Below are positions 22,796 to 32,005 of a DNA stretch of 53,137 nucleotides, in pieces. Made by a program: the position numbers and the translations under genes. The stretch spans positions 1 through 53,137 of the forward strand of contig VYBO01000031.1 in NCBI GenBank assembly GCA_009844405.1. The letters are read 5' to 3'. The notes under the pieces were generated by a model. That model worked only from the letters and a program-made list of their open reading frames with translations. It had not been told where the DNA came from and made no database searches. Source of the DNA: Acidimicrobiaceae bacterium. Its GTDB lineage: Bacteria; Actinomycetota; Acidimicrobiia; Acidimicrobiales; Aldehydirespiratoraceae. Within the stretch, counting starts at the first letter, position 1; each line of letters starts with the position of its first letter.

Positions 22796-24142
22796 ATGAC
22801 ACGAGTGGCTGTGATCGGCGCTGGGCCGTGCGGGCTGGCACAGCTGCATGCCTTCACCAGAGATTCGGGGGCGGGCAGCCCGTCGGCGCCCGAAGTCGTC
22901 TGCTTCGAGAAGCAGAGCGACTGGGGCGGGCTCTGGAACTACGACTGGCGCACCGGCCTCGACGAGCACGGCGAGCCCTGCCACGCCAGCATGTACCGCT
23001 ACCTCTGGTCGAACGGCCCCAAGGAGTGCCTGGAGTTCGCCGACTACGGCTTCGAGGAGCACTTCGGCAAGCCGATCGCCTCGTTCCCGCCCCGCGAGGT
23101 GCTGTACGACTACATCGTCGGGCGGGCCACGCGCAGCGGCTTCCGCGACCAGATCCGGTTCAGCCACGCCGTGCGCCGCGTCAGCCGCTCCGCCGGCGGC
23201 GGCGGGTTCACCGTCACCGCCCACGACCAGGCCGACGACACCGACGTCAGCGAGGACTTCGACTACGTGGTGGTGTCCACCGGGCACTTCTCCATACCCA
23301 ACATGCCCCACTACCCCGGCTACGAGACCTTCGGCGGAACACTGATGCACGCCCACGACTTCCGCGACGCCGTGCAGTTCAGCGGCCGCGACGTGCTCGT
23401 GATCGGATCGAGCTACTCGGCCGAGGACGTCGCCTCGCAGCTCTGGAAGTACGGGGCCCGCGCGGTGATCTGCACGTCGCGCAGCGGGCCCATGGGCTTC
23501 GACTGGCCCGAGGGCATAACCGAGAGGCCCATCCTCACCCATGTCGACGGCCGTACCGTGCACTTCGTCGACGGCTCGACCGCGGACGTGGACGCCATCG
23601 TCTCGTGCACCGGCTATCTGCACCACTTCCCGTTCATGGACGACGACCTGCGCCTCGTGACCGCCAACCGCCTGGCCACCTCGATGCTGTACCGCGGCGT
23701 TGTGTTCCAGCCGGAGAACCGGATCCTCTACCTGGGCATGCAGGACCAGTGGTACACGTTCAACATGTTCGACGCGCAGGCGTGGTACGCCCGAGACGTG
23801 ATCCTGGGCCGCGTCTCCCTTCCGGACGCGGACGAGCAGGCCCGCTGGATAGAGGAGGCCCAGGCCGAGGAGGATGCTCTGGCCGACGACTACGCGTGCA
23901 TCGACTTCCAGGGCGCCTACACGCAGGACCTGGTGGACCAGACCGACTACCCGGACTTCAACACGCCTCTGGTCAACCAGATGTTCTACGCCTGGAAGAA
24001 GCACAAGAAGCAGTCGATAATCGGCTACCGCGACCACGGTCACACCTCCCCGCTCACCGGCACGGTGGCGCCCATCCACCACACCTCCTGGGAGGACGCG
24101 CTGGACGATTCGCTGGAGTCCTACCTGGCCGACCCGACCTAA
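22796..24142 (+). CDS. tmm: Trimethylamine monooxygenase (FMO family)
   Basis: 448 aa, close in length and in block order to bacterial Tmm, which oxidises trimethylamine to TMAO with NADPH and O2. Visible blocks: FAD motif VAVIGAGPCGLAQLHAF, EKQSDWGGLWNYDWRTGLDE, SMYRYLWSNGPKECLEFADY, the FMO fingerprint region CASGHFS-like STGHFSIPNMPHYPGYETFG, the NADPH motif VLVIGSSYSAEDVASQLWKY, SCTGYLHHFPF, YLGMQDQWYTFNMFDAQAW and C-terminal TSPLTGTVAPIHHTSWEDAL. The long motif agreement makes Tmm much more likely than another FMO. With the upstream tdm it forms the first two steps of TMA degradation. Confidence 0.93.
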   Translation: MTRVAVIGAGPCGLAQLHAFTRDSGAGSPSAPEVVCFEKQSDWGGLWNYDWRTGLDEHGEPCHASMYRYLWSNGPKECLEFADYGFEEHFGKPIASFPPREVLYDYIVGRATRSGFRDQIRFSHAVRRVSRSAGGGGFTVTAHDQADDTDVSEDFDYVVVSTGHFSIPNMPHYPGYETFGGTLMHAHDFRDAVQFSGRDVLVIGSSYSAEDVASQLWKYGARAVICTSRSGPMGFDWPEGITERPILTHVDGRTVHFVDGSTADVDAIVSCTGYLHHFPFMDDDLRLVTANRLATSMLYRGVVFQPENRILYLGMQDQWYTFNMFDAQAWYARDVILGRVSLPDADEQARWIEEAQAEEDALADDYACIDFQGAYTQDLVDQTDYPDFNTPLVNQMFYAWKKHKKQSIIGYRDHGHTSPLTGTVAPIHHTSWEDALDDSLESYLADPT

Positions 24143-24182
24143 CCGGGAATAGAACAGACACCCAGCACGACTCCGAGCCGCC

Positions 24183-25430
24183 ATGGACGATGTGATCATC
24201 GTCGGCCGCGGCATCGGCGGGCTCACGCTGGCCCTCATGCTCCACGAGCGGGGCATAGGCGTCCGCGTCCACGAGGCTGCCCCGGAGATCAGGCCTATCG
24301 GCGTTGGGATCAGCCTGCTGCCCCATGCCAGCAAGGAACTGGGGCTGCTGGGCCTCACCGATCCGCTCGCCGAGGTGGCCGTGACCACCAGGGACTCCCG
24401 CTTCTTCAACCGGTTCGGCCAGTTCGTCTACTCGGAGCCCGTCGGGCGCTACGCCGGCTACGACTGGCCCCAGTTCCAGATACACCGCGGAGACCTCCAG
24501 CAGGTGCTCTGCCGCGCCTTCCTCGACCGGGTGCCCGATGGGTCCGAGCGCCTGCTGACCGCTCACCGATGTACCGGCACCGACTCCGGTGCCCGGGGTG
24601 CGGCGGCCCACTTCGTGGACTCCGTCACCGGCCGAACCCTGCCGTCGGCGGAGGACTCGGCCGTCATCGGCTGCGACGGCATCGGATCAGTCGTGCGGCG
24701 GCAGTTCTTCGGTGACGAGGGTCCGCCCGTCTACTCGGGCGTGAACATGTGGCGTGGTACGACCGTGTGGGAGCCGTTCCTAAGCGGCTCCACCTACCTG
24801 CGGGCCGGCTGGCTGACGGTCGGGAAGATGGTGATCTACCCGGTCCGGCACGATGTCGACCGTGAGGGCCGCCAACTCGTCAACTGGGTGGCCGAGGTGC
24901 AGACCGATCAGTACAACGAGCAGGACTGGAACCGCACCGGCCGCCTCGAGGACTTCTTCCACGTCTTAGCGGACTGGACCTTCGACTGGCTCGACGTGGC
25001 CGGGCTCATCAAGGGAGCGGAGCAGATCCTCGAGTATCCGATGGTCGACCGCGATCCGCTGCCCCGCTGGACACACGGGCGGGTCACGCTGCTCGGCGAC
25101 GCCGCCCACACCATGTATCCGAGGGGCTCCAACGGCGCGGGCCAGGCCATCCTCGACGCACGATCTCTGGCCGACTGCCTGCAGTCACACCCATCGGTGG
25201 ATGAGGCGCTGCGGGCCTACGAGGAGCAGCGGCTCCCAGCCACCTCAGCGGTGGTGCACGCCAGCCGATCCGCACCCCCGGACGTCATCCTCAAGGCGGT
25301 CCACGAGCGAACCGGCGACAGGCCGTTCGAGCGCATCACCGACGTGATCACGGACGAGGAGATGGCCGCGCTGTCGGACAGCTACAAACGCGTGGCCGGA
25401 TACGACCGCGAGTCCCTAGTCCCCCGGTAG
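24183..25430 (+). CDS. FAD-dependent aromatic-type monooxygenase
   Basis: 415 aa of the UbiH/p-hydroxybenzoate hydroxylase class. The N-terminal FAD motif is IIVGRGIGGLTLALMLHERG (Arg replacing the common Ala in GxGxxG). IHRGDLQQVL corresponds to the GXXR/HR region, VIGCDGIGSVVRRQFFGDE to the DG motif, and LLGDAAHTMYPRGSNGAGQA to the second FAD motif. It would hydroxylate or decarboxylate a small ring compound with NAD(P)H. It follows tmm by 40 bases on the same strand, so it may be co-expressed, but no TMA role is known for this class. Confidence 0.88.
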   Translation: MDDVIIVGRGIGGLTLALMLHERGIGVRVHEAAPEIRPIGVGISLLPHASKELGLLGLTDPLAEVAVTTRDSRFFNRFGQFVYSEPVGRYAGYDWPQFQIHRGDLQQVLCRAFLDRVPDGSERLLTAHRCTGTDSGARGAAAHFVDSVTGRTLPSAEDSAVIGCDGIGSVVRRQFFGDEGPPVYSGVNMWRGTTVWEPFLSGSTYLRAGWLTVGKMVIYPVRHDVDREGRQLVNWVAEVQTDQYNEQDWNRTGRLEDFFHVLADWTFDWLDVAGLIKGAEQILEYPMVDRDPLPRWTHGRVTLLGDAAHTMYPRGSNGAGQAILDARSLADCLQSHPSVDEALRAYEEQRLPATSAVVHASRSAPPDVILKAVHERTGDRPFERITDVITDEEMAALSDSYKRVAGYDRESLVPR

Positions 25431-25440
25431 GCCGTCACAA

Positions 25441-26241
25441 CTAGAGGTGGGGCCTCAGCCAGTCGAGCGTGACCCGATTGAACTCCTCGGAATTCTCCAT
25501 CGTCACCAGGTGCCCGCAACCCTCGAAGACCACCAGTTCGGACCCGGCGATGGCCGCATGCAGCTCCCGCGAGCACGACACGGGTAGCACGTAGTCGAGA
25601 TCGCCGACCGTTATGAGGGTCGGAGCCTTCACCCGTCCGGCCTCGGCGCTGAGGTCGTAGCTGAGATTGGCCTCGATCTGCCCGAGCAGTCCCTCCCTGG
25701 TAGCCGAGTGAGCCTGCATGTGGGCGAGGATCTTCATGAGGTGATCGAAGTTGTCCATCATGAAGGAGCAGCTGAACAGCAGCGGCAGGGTCGCCTCGTA
25801 GTAGAAGTCGGTCCCGCCGGTGACGAGGAACTTCTTCAGCAGGCCCAGCGAGTAAGCGGAGAAGCCCCGAGTGGCCAGCCAGCTCGAGTGCAATTGCAGG
25901 GTCAGCACCCGATCGGGAGCATGAACGGCCAGGTGGAGGCCGATGGCCCCTCCCAACGACGAGCCCGCGACGTGGGCTGCATTGATGCCGGCCTCGTCCA
26001 TGACGGCGAGAGTGTCGCCGGCCATCTGCTCCACCGTGTACGGGGCCCGTGTGGTGTCGCTTCGGCCCACACCTCTTCCGTCGAAGATCACGCACGGAAC
26101 CTCGGGCGAGTAGGCCTCCACCTGAGGCATCCAGCGCGTCCCGTCGGCTCCGGTGCCCCGTATCAGGACCAGAGGCGGGCCCGAGCCGTCGCCGTGCTGC
26201 TCGAAATAGATCCGAGCGTCGTCGGATTGTGCGTAGGGCAT
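25441..26241 (-). CDS. Alpha/beta hydrolase
   Basis: 266 aa. The oxyanion/HG region is LVLIRGTGADGTRWMPQVEA, the nucleophile elbow GSSLGGAIGLHLA (Ser in GxSxGG), the acid Asp in TVGDLDYVLPVS and the final His in FEGCGHLVTMENSEEF. This is a complete catalytic triad. The enzyme resembles 3-oxoadipate enol-lactonase/esterase relatives. It ends ten bases from the stop of the convergent FAD monooxygenase and follows the amidase on the same strand, with an 11-bp gap, so it likely shares a transcript with amidase and cupin. Confidence 0.88.
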   Translation of the reverse strand: MPYAQSDDARIYFEQHGDGSGPPLVLIRGTGADGTRWMPQVEAYSPEVPCVIFDGRGVGRSDTTRAPYTVEQMAGDTLAVMDEAGINAAHVAGSSLGGAIGLHLAVHAPDRVLTLQLHSSWLATRGFSAYSLGLLKKFLVTGGTDFYYEATLPLLFSCSFMMDNFDHLMKILAHMQAHSATREGLLGQIEANLSYDLSAEAGRVKAPTLITVGDLDYVLPVSCSRELHAAIAGSELVVFEGCGHLVTMENSEEFNRVTLDWLRPHL

Positions 26242-26251
26242 GCCAGGACTC

Positions 26252-27703
26252 CTATTCGCTTGATGTTGCTGCGGCGGCGTGACCGGCCAGTTCGGGGAAC
26301 GCTGCCGCGGGCGGCTCGACGGCCAGTTCGAGGGCCGCCGCGATCTCGACAGCCTTGTCCTCCCGCCAACGTTCGGCCATCAGCTGAACAGCCACGGGCA
26401 GACCGTCGGCATCGACGCCGACGGGCACGATGCTGGTAGGCAGGCCGGTCACGTTGTGCGGCACGGTGAAGATCATCACTGCGTCCCGCAGAGGCCGGGT
26501 CCGGCCGTTCCAGACCGCTCGATCACTGTCGTCGACACGGCTCGGCCCGACCCCGGACACCGGACTCAAGACGGCGTCCACGGACCGCAGTCCCCGCTCG
26601 AACGCCGCAACGATCCGGCGACGCTGCTCCGAGGCGGCCAGGTAGTCCCCGATCGACACATCGGTCGCCGCCTCGAGCCGCGAGCGCACGTCGGAGCCGT
26701 AGTCGGCAGCCCGTTGCGGGTACAGCCCCATCGAGTGGTGCACGTGATGGGCCTCTGCCATCTGCAGAGGCACGAACGCCGACCGGATCGACTCCGCGTC
26801 GGGCAGGCCGATCTCTACGATCTGGGCACCCAACTCCTCCAGGAGACCCACCGCGGCGTCGAACACCACCTTGATGGACCCGTCGAGCCCGACGTTCATG
26901 AGGTCGGCCGAGACGCCGATGCGAGTGCCGTCAAGCGAATCCCGCGCTGCAGGGACTTCAGGAGGCGGCAGATCCGGCGGGCATGCCGGGTCGACGCCAT
27001 CGGCTCCGCTCATGGCCTCCACCACCACCGCCGCATCCTCGACCGTCCGGCCCAGCGCTCCCGCGGTGTCGAACGAGGGCGCCAGCGCCATTCCGCCGGT
27101 GCGACTGACCCGCCCGAACGTGGGCTTCAGACCGGCCACTCCACAGAAGCTGGCCGGGATGCGGATCGAGCCCCCCGTGTCGCTGCCCACCGCCACCGGG
27201 ACCATCCCCGCCGCGACGGCGGCGCCTGATCCGCCACTGGACCCGCCGGGGATGCGATCGAGATTCCAGGGATTCCGGGTGCCGGACCTTCGCTCGTGCT
27301 GGGTGGTGATACCCCACCCGAACTCGTGGGAGCGGGTCGTGCCCACGATCAGCGCCCCGCCCTGCCGGAGCCGGCGAACCAACTCGGCATCAGCCGCCGC
27401 CACCCGGCCCGACAGCACATCGGACCCGTAGTCACACGGAGCGCCCTCAACGTCGAACAGCTCCTTCACGGCCACCGGAACGCCGTGAAGGGGACCACGG
27501 CTCACGCCCCTGTAGAGCTCGTCCTGCAGGACGCGGGCGGCCGAGCGGGCCTCCTCGTCAAGGACGCATGCGAAGGCCCCGACCATCGGTTCGACGGCCC
27601 GAAGCCGCTCGAGCGAAGCGTCGAGCGCCTCGACAGGGCCGGCCTGGCGGGCACCATAGAGTCGGGCAAGGGCGCGAGCCCCCAGCTGCCAGAGCTCGGT
27701 CAC
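26252..27703 (-). CDS. Amidase-signature family hydrolase
   Basis: 483 aa. It has the Ser-cisSer-Lys machinery: catalytic Lys in GVPVAVKELFDVEGAP, and the signature IPGGSSGGSGAAVAAGMVPV, GSDTGGSIRIPASFCGVAGL and KPTFGRVSRTGG. Members hydrolyse amides of many kinds (GatA, allophanate hydrolase, indoleacetamide hydrolase). GTG 27703 is chosen because it overlaps the cupin stop as GTGA and begins a normal N-terminus; an ATG further upstream (27775) would lie deep in the cupin gene. Lack of GatB/GatC partners suggests a catabolic amidase. Confidence 0.88.
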   Translation of the reverse strand: MTELWQLGARALARLYGARQAGPVEALDASLERLRAVEPMVGAFACVLDEEARSAARVLQDELYRGVSRGPLHGVPVAVKELFDVEGAPCDYGSDVLSGRVAAADAELVRRLRQGGALIVGTTRSHEFGWGITTQHERRSGTRNPWNLDRIPGGSSGGSGAAVAAGMVPVAVGSDTGGSIRIPASFCGVAGLKPTFGRVSRTGGMALAPSFDTAGALGRTVEDAAVVVEAMSGADGVDPACPPDLPPPEVPAARDSLDGTRIGVSADLMNVGLDGSIKVVFDAAVGLLEELGAQIVEIGLPDAESIRSAFVPLQMAEAHHVHHSMGLYPQRAADYGSDVRSRLEAATDVSIGDYLAASEQRRRIVAAFERGLRSVDAVLSPVSGVGPSRVDDSDRAVWNGRTRPLRDAVMIFTVPHNVTGLPTSIVPVGVDADGLPVAVQLMAERWREDKAVEIAAALELAVEPPAAAFPELAGHAAAATSSE

Positions 27704-28137
27704 CGATTTCGAAGGATCGTCGGCACCGACACATAGCCGGCCTTCTCCAGCGATGGAACACCCCCCAGGATCCACAGAATCACCATGGGCTCTCCCGGAT
27801 CGCTGCCCGCGGAGTGCGGCGCGTTGGCTGGAATGAAGACGATGTCACCGGGGCCGATGTCGTAGAACTCCGATCCGACCCGGTGCCAGCCGGTGCCCGA
27901 CATGACGATCACCACTTCCTCCGCGTCGGGGTGGAGGTGATGCTCATGAGTGCTGCCGGGCGGGTAGATGGTCTGACCCACCATCACCTTCTCCGAGCCG
28001 AGGCGATCCTCGGAGATCAGCGACCGCACGTCCAAGTGCGCGAAGGCGGTGCCCGACCAGTCGTCGGGCTCCGTCGTGTCCGCTCGAACCACTTGCTCTC
28101 CCACGTCTCCCGCCTCCCGGATCGTGGCTTCGAACAC
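27700..28137 (-). CDS. Cupin protein
   Basis: 145 aa. Motif 1 is PPGSTHEHHLHPDAEEVVIV, with clustered His and Glu metal ligands, and motif 2 GDIVFIPANAPHSAG has the final His. The GTG start at 28137 lies in a 51-bp divergent gap facing the PhyH gene, which contains an 11-bp putative operator. It is translationally coupled to the amidase. The strict motif conservation suggests a metal-binding enzyme or a ligand-binding accessory; no further specificity can be read. Confidence 0.8.
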   Translation of the reverse strand: MFEATIREAGDVGEQVVRADTTEPDDWSGTAFAHLDVRSLISEDRLGSEKVMVGQTIYPPGSTHEHHLHPDAEEVVIVMSGTGWHRVGSEFYDIGPGDIVFIPANAPHSAGSDPGEPMVILWILGGVPSLEKAGYVSVPTILRNR

Positions 28138-28166
28138 GCCTGACGCACTCGATGAATGACCGAAAG

Positions 28167-28177
28167 ATATACTATAG
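28167..28177. promoter_or_regulatory. Putative GntR operator, copy 1 (ATATACTATAG)
   Basis: ATATACTATAG on the plus strand is the exact reverse complement of CTATAGTATAT at 32006-32016. Its core TATA-C/G-TATA is an inverted repeat typical of FCD-type GntR operators. It is in the gap between the cupin (minus) and PhyH (plus) genes and overlaps a TATACT-like -10 for PhyH. AT-rich words of this length are rare in this DNA. Confidence 0.55.
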
Positions 28178-28188
28178 CCTTGCCTACA

Positions 28189-29043
28189 ATGACGGCCCGT
28201 GACGATCTCCTGAGCGGTTCGGAGATCCTCGATTTCTACGAGTCGGGATACCTGTGTCCGGGGCGGGTCTTCGACGACGAAGAGGTCGACGCCCTGCGCG
28301 GTCTCGTGGCCTCGGTCCAGGACCGGGAACGGGACGAGGGGCGGGTCTACGACCTGCTGGACCCCGACCTGTGGCCCGACGTCGACGAGCCGCGGCCCAC
28401 CGGCGCCGGTCCCGTCGAGTTCCTGTTCAATCTGTGGCGGGTGGAGCCCGAGATCCAGCCCTTCGTGTTCAATCCGACCCTGGCCCGCTGGGCCTCACAG
28501 CTCATCGGGACCCGCCGGGTGCGCCTCCTCGAGGACAACGCGCTCACCAAGGCTCCGGGATCGGGGGGCGAGCTGAAATGGCACCAGGACTTCCCTTACT
28601 GGCCGCTGGCCCAGCCGAACGCGGTGACGGCGTGGATTGCCCTGGACGACACCGACGCCCGCAACGGTGCCATGCGCATGGCCGTGGGCAGCCATCTGAC
28701 CGGAGAGCGCCTGCCGTCAGTCTTCGGCACCGGAACGCCGTACATGCGGGATCAGCGACCCGCCGTGGTCAAGCCCATGGGGGACCCGGCCGCCATGGGG
28801 TTCGAGGTGCGGACGGTCGCCCTCGGGGCCGGCGAGGCGTCCTTCCACTCATCGCTCGTGTGGCACGCGTCAGGACCGAACCGGACCGACCATCCGAGGC
28901 GGGCCCTCGTGATCCGCTTCGTGGGAGATGGAACCATCTGGCTGGGATCGCAGCGATACGAGTACAACTACAGTGACGCAGAGGTGGGGCTGTCCGCAGG
29001 GCAACCCATAGGGGGCGAGTACTTCCCACTCATCCCGTGCTAG
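28189..29043 (+). CDS. Phytanoyl-CoA dioxygenase (PhyH) family protein
   Basis: 284 aa Fe(II)/2-oxoglutarate dioxygenase. Iron ligands: His and Asp in KWHQDFPYWPL, and distal His in HSSLVWHASGPNRTDHPRRA, where the Arg after it binds 2-oxoglutarate. GAMRMAVGSHLTG and ALVIRFVGDG are usual family strands. ATG 28189 is preferred because the earlier ATG (28156) lies upstream of the TATACT -10-like element and has no ribosome binding site. Substrates of the family range from phytanoyl-CoA to ectoine and small alcohols; none can be assigned. It heads the plus-strand catabolic unit. Confidence 0.85.
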   Translation: MTARDDLLSGSEILDFYESGYLCPGRVFDDEEVDALRGLVASVQDRERDEGRVYDLLDPDLWPDVDEPRPTGAGPVEFLFNLWRVEPEIQPFVFNPTLARWASQLIGTRRVRLLEDNALTKAPGSGGELKWHQDFPYWPLAQPNAVTAWIALDDTDARNGAMRMAVGSHLTGERLPSVFGTGTPYMRDQRPAVVKPMGDPAAMGFEVRTVALGAGEASFHSSLVWHASGPNRTDHPRRALVIRFVGDGTIWLGSQRYEYNYSDAEVGLSAGQPIGGEYFPLIPC

Positions 29044-29066
29044 ATCGCTGGATCGAAGGAGCAACG

Positions 29067-30392
29067 ATGAACAGTCCCAGCCTCCGATTGAGTCGCATCG
29101 AGAACGCCCGACTGCTTCCCTGCGTCGACGAGACGACGATCACCGACGGCACCGTGGTGATCGACGGTGAACGGATCGCCTGGGTCGGGCCGTCGCACGA
29201 TCTGCCCCGCGAGTTCAGCGACGAGGCGATCCCGGCGACTGGCGTCGACGGCGCCACGGTCATGCCCGGGCTGGTCGACGGCCATATGCACATCAGCTTC
29301 GGCGAGCCGCACACCGAGGAGGAGCTGTACATCTACACGCCGTCGGCCTACCGGGCCATCCGGGCAGCGGCCAACGCCGAGACGGTGCTGCTGGCCGGGG
29401 TGACCAGCGCCTGCGATCCGGGCGGGCCCACCGGGATCGCCCCCGCGGTACGCGACGCAGTGGCTGCCGGGCTCATCCAGGGTCCGAGATTCTCAGCCGC
29501 GGGCCGGCAGATCACCACCCAACAGGGCATCGGCGACACCCTGCCCCGATGGATCGATGTGGAAGAGTCGTCGTTCGGGGCGCTCGTTCACGGCCGCGAC
29601 GAGCTCCTTAGCGAGCTACGCGACCAGGTCAAGGACGGCGTGGACCTGATCAAGATCGCCGGATCCGGTCCCGGGACCACCGAGTGGGCCGCGTTCCGGC
29701 GCGACGAACTGGAGCTCGCCGTCGACGAGGCCCACCGGCTCGGGCGCCCGCTGGCCATGCACGCCCGATCCCGGCAGTCCGTCGCCGATGCGGCCGCGGC
29801 CGGCGTCGACTGGATCATGCACGCGTCCTACATGGACACCGAGACCCTCGACAGGGTGCTTGACCAGGGCATCCCCCTGCTGCCGGCCATGACCTTGCTG
29901 GTCAACTCCCTGGAGGCCGGCGGCATGCGACCGGCCACCAACGACGCCATCCGGCGGGAACTGGACGCGGCCGTCTCCATCCTCTCCAAGGCCCATGAGC
30001 AGGGAGCGACCCTTATCGCCGGATCCGAGAGCGGCTTCGCCATGACGCCCTACGGCCAATGGCATACGCGTGAGATGGAGTTGTTCGTCAGCCATCTCGG
30101 CATGACCGACATGCGGGCCCTGTTGTGCATGACCCGCGACGCCGCGGTCGCCGTGCCATCGCACTCGGCCATGATCGGCACGCTGACCGAGGGCAAGTAC
30201 GCCGACATGCTGATAGTCGACGGCCGGCCCGATGAGAACGTGTCCGTGCTGGCAGACCGGCGCCGTTTCCGCGTCATCAAGGGCGGTCAGGAAGTCAAGC
30301 CATGGCGACCCGACGCGCTGCCCGCCCGCCGCATGCCCTTCGAGCAGTCCCGGCCCTACGTCCCGGCCCTGTTCGAGCGTGAACTTCCATGA
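29067..30392 (+). CDS. Amidohydrolase (imidazolonepropionase/prolidase-like)
   Basis: 441 aa. The metal-dependent hydrolase barrel has the first strand HxH motif GLVDGHMHISFGEPH, a Lys in DLIKIAGSG suited to carbamylation, His in LAMHARSRQ, His in WIMHASYMD, and an acidic residue in IAGSESGF where the family Asp normally lies (Glu here). N-terminal and C-terminal beta strands (DGTVVIDGERIAWVGP, GKYADMLIVDGRPDENV) form the composite sandwich typical of the family. ATG 29067 follows CGAAGGAGCAACG. It overlaps the next SDR by four bases. It likely opens a cyclic amide or hydrolyses a dipeptide-like bond. Confidence 0.9.
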   Translation: MNSPSLRLSRIENARLLPCVDETTITDGTVVIDGERIAWVGPSHDLPREFSDEAIPATGVDGATVMPGLVDGHMHISFGEPHTEEELYIYTPSAYRAIRAAANAETVLLAGVTSACDPGGPTGIAPAVRDAVAAGLIQGPRFSAAGRQITTQQGIGDTLPRWIDVEESSFGALVHGRDELLSELRDQVKDGVDLIKIAGSGPGTTEWAAFRRDELELAVDEAHRLGRPLAMHARSRQSVADAAAAGVDWIMHASYMDTETLDRVLDQGIPLLPAMTLLVNSLEAGGMRPATNDAIRRELDAAVSILSKAHEQGATLIAGSESGFAMTPYGQWHTREMELFVSHLGMTDMRALLCMTRDAAVAVPSHSAMIGTLTEGKYADMLIVDGRPDENVSVLADRRRFRVIKGGQEVKPWRPDALPARRMPFEQSRPYVPALFERELP

Positions 30393-31222
30393 CCCCGCTC
30401 GCGGATCTCTGGTCCCTGGAGGGCCGCTGCTCGATCGTCACCGGCGCCGCCCAAGGGTTCGGGGCCGCGATCGCCCGGCGGCTGGCCGAAGCGGGGGCGA
30501 CGGTCACCGTCGCCGACATCAACGAGGCCGCCGCCCGGTCGACCGCCGACCGGCTCGCGGCCGAGACCTCGAGCACCTGCCGCGGCCTCCGCGTCGACGT
30601 CTCGGACGAGATGTCGGTGGCAGCGTTGTTCGACGCCGTCGAGTCCCGGAGCGGACCGGTGGACGTCCTGGTGAACAACGCAGGCGTGTTCTCCAACTAT
30701 CTCGCCACCGAGATGCCCCGCGAGGAGTTCGCTCGGATCATCGACGTCAACGTGACGGGCGGCTTCCTGTGCGCACGGGCCGCGGCCCGCAGCATGCGGC
30801 CCAGGGGGACGGGAGTGATCATCAACGTCGCCTCGGTCGACGCCCAAGTTCCCTCGGCGGAGGGGCTGGCGCACTACACCACCTCCAAGCACGCCATCGC
30901 CGGACTCACCCGCTCGCTGGCCATGGAATTGGCGCCCCACGGGATCCGCGTCAACGCCGTGTGCCCGGGAGCGGCCATGACCGAGGGAGCGGTCGAGTTC
31001 GTGAAGGCCGGAGCCCCGCAGGGCATCGATCTCGAGGCGCAGTGGGCAGGCATCGTGGACCGGACGCCGCTCGGCCGCCTGTGCAAGCCCGACGACGTGG
31101 GACGGGCGGCCGTCTTCCTGGCGTCGGACATGGCCGAGTTCATAACGGGCACGCTCCTCGCGGTAGACGGTGGAATCCTCATCCAGCCCCTCGAGGGCTA
31201 CGTGTCCGCCGGCCATGACTGA
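30389..31222 (+). CDS. Short-chain dehydrogenase/reductase
   Basis: 277 aa: TGAAQGFGAAIARRLAEAGA is the nucleotide-binding turn, with an Asp (VADIN) after the second strand that favours NAD(H). NNAGVFSNYLA, INVASVDAQVPSAEGLAHYT and TSKHAIAGLTRS supply Asn, Ser, Tyr and Lys. The DGGILIQPLEGYV end is standard. ATG overlaps the amidohydrolase stop, and its own end overlaps the ABC ATPase start by eight bases. It presumably oxidises a hydroxyl intermediate in this pathway. Confidence 0.88.
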   Translation: MTPLADLWSLEGRCSIVTGAAQGFGAAIARRLAEAGATVTVADINEAAARSTADRLAAETSSTCRGLRVDVSDEMSVAALFDAVESRSGPVDVLVNNAGVFSNYLATEMPREEFARIIDVNVTGGFLCARAAARSMRPRGTGVIINVASVDAQVPSAEGLAHYTTSKHAIAGLTRSLAMELAPHGIRVNAVCPGAAMTEGAVEFVKAGAPQGIDLEAQWAGIVDRTPLGRLCKPDDVGRAAVFLASDMAEFITGTLLAVDGGILIQPLEGYVSAGHD

Positions 31223-31961
31223 CCCCGTCCTCGAAGTCCGGCGCATCGACAAGTCCTTCGGTGCGGTCGAGGCCCTGCGCCAGGTCAGCCTCGGCGTGCA
31301 CGCCGGCGAGGTGCTGGGACTGATCGGCGACAACGGCGCAGGCAAGTCGACCCTTGTCAAGTGCGTGGCCGGGATCATCAAGCCCGACGCCGGTGAGATC
31401 CTCATCCATGGTGAGGAGGTCGAGTTGGCATCGCCGCGCGATGCCCATGAGCGGGGCATCGAGACCGTCCATCAGGATCTCGCGCTCATCGACACGCTCG
31501 ACGTCACCGGCAACATCTTCCTGAACCGGGAGATCCGCCACCGGCCGCGGCTCGCGGGCTGGATGGACAAGCGTCGCATGCACCGTGAGGCGAAGGACAT
31601 CCTCGAGGGCCTGCACATCAACATCCCGTCGGTCCGCCATCCGATCCAGAAGCTCTCGGGCGGGCAGCGCCAGGCGGTGGCCGTCGGCCGCTCCGTGGCC
31701 TGGGGACGCCAGATCGTGCTGATGGACGAACCGGCCGCCGCGCTGGGTGTCGAGCAGTCCCGCCTCGTACTGGAACTCATCAAGACGCTGCGGGACCGGG
31801 GGCTGGCCGTCATGTTGATCAGCCACAACATGCAGGAGGTGCTCGACGCCTGCTCTCGCGTCGTGGTGCTGCGGCACGGCGCCGCCGTAGCCGACATCGA
31901 ACTGGCCGACGTGACCACCAGGGATCTCGTTCAGCTGATCACCACGGGAACGGCGGCCTGA
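31215..31961 (+). CDS. Sugar-type ABC transporter ATP-binding protein
   Basis: 248 aa single nucleotide-binding domain of the carbohydrate-uptake 2 (ribose/xylose) type. Walker A GDNGAGKSTLVKCVAG, Q-loop VHQDLAL, signature LSGGQRQAVAV, Walker B IVLMDEPAAALG and H-loop ISHN. Unlike RbsA/MglA it has one domain, as in FrcA/XylG-like short forms, so it would work as a homodimer. It is separated from its binding protein and permease by the deacetylase-like gene. ATG 31215 gives a normal N-terminus. Confidence 0.9.
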   Translation: MTDPVLEVRRIDKSFGAVEALRQVSLGVHAGEVLGLIGDNGAGKSTLVKCVAGIIKPDAGEILIHGEEVELASPRDAHERGIETVHQDLALIDTLDVTGNIFLNREIRHRPRLAGWMDKRRMHREAKDILEGLHINIPSVRHPIQKLSGGQRQAVAVGRSVAWGRQIVLMDEPAAALGVEQSRLVLELIKTLRDRGLAVMLISHNMQEVLDACSRVVVLRHGAAVADIELADVTTRDLVQLITTGTAA

Positions 31962-32005
31962 GAGCCGTGGTGAGCGGCTCTCAGCTAGCGCCCGCGCCCG
32001 GCTGC

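Noticed and set aside
22745..24409. 554-aa minus-strand open frame opposite tmm
   Set aside because: Tmm motifs on the plus strand are complete; the minus frame is compositional shadow.
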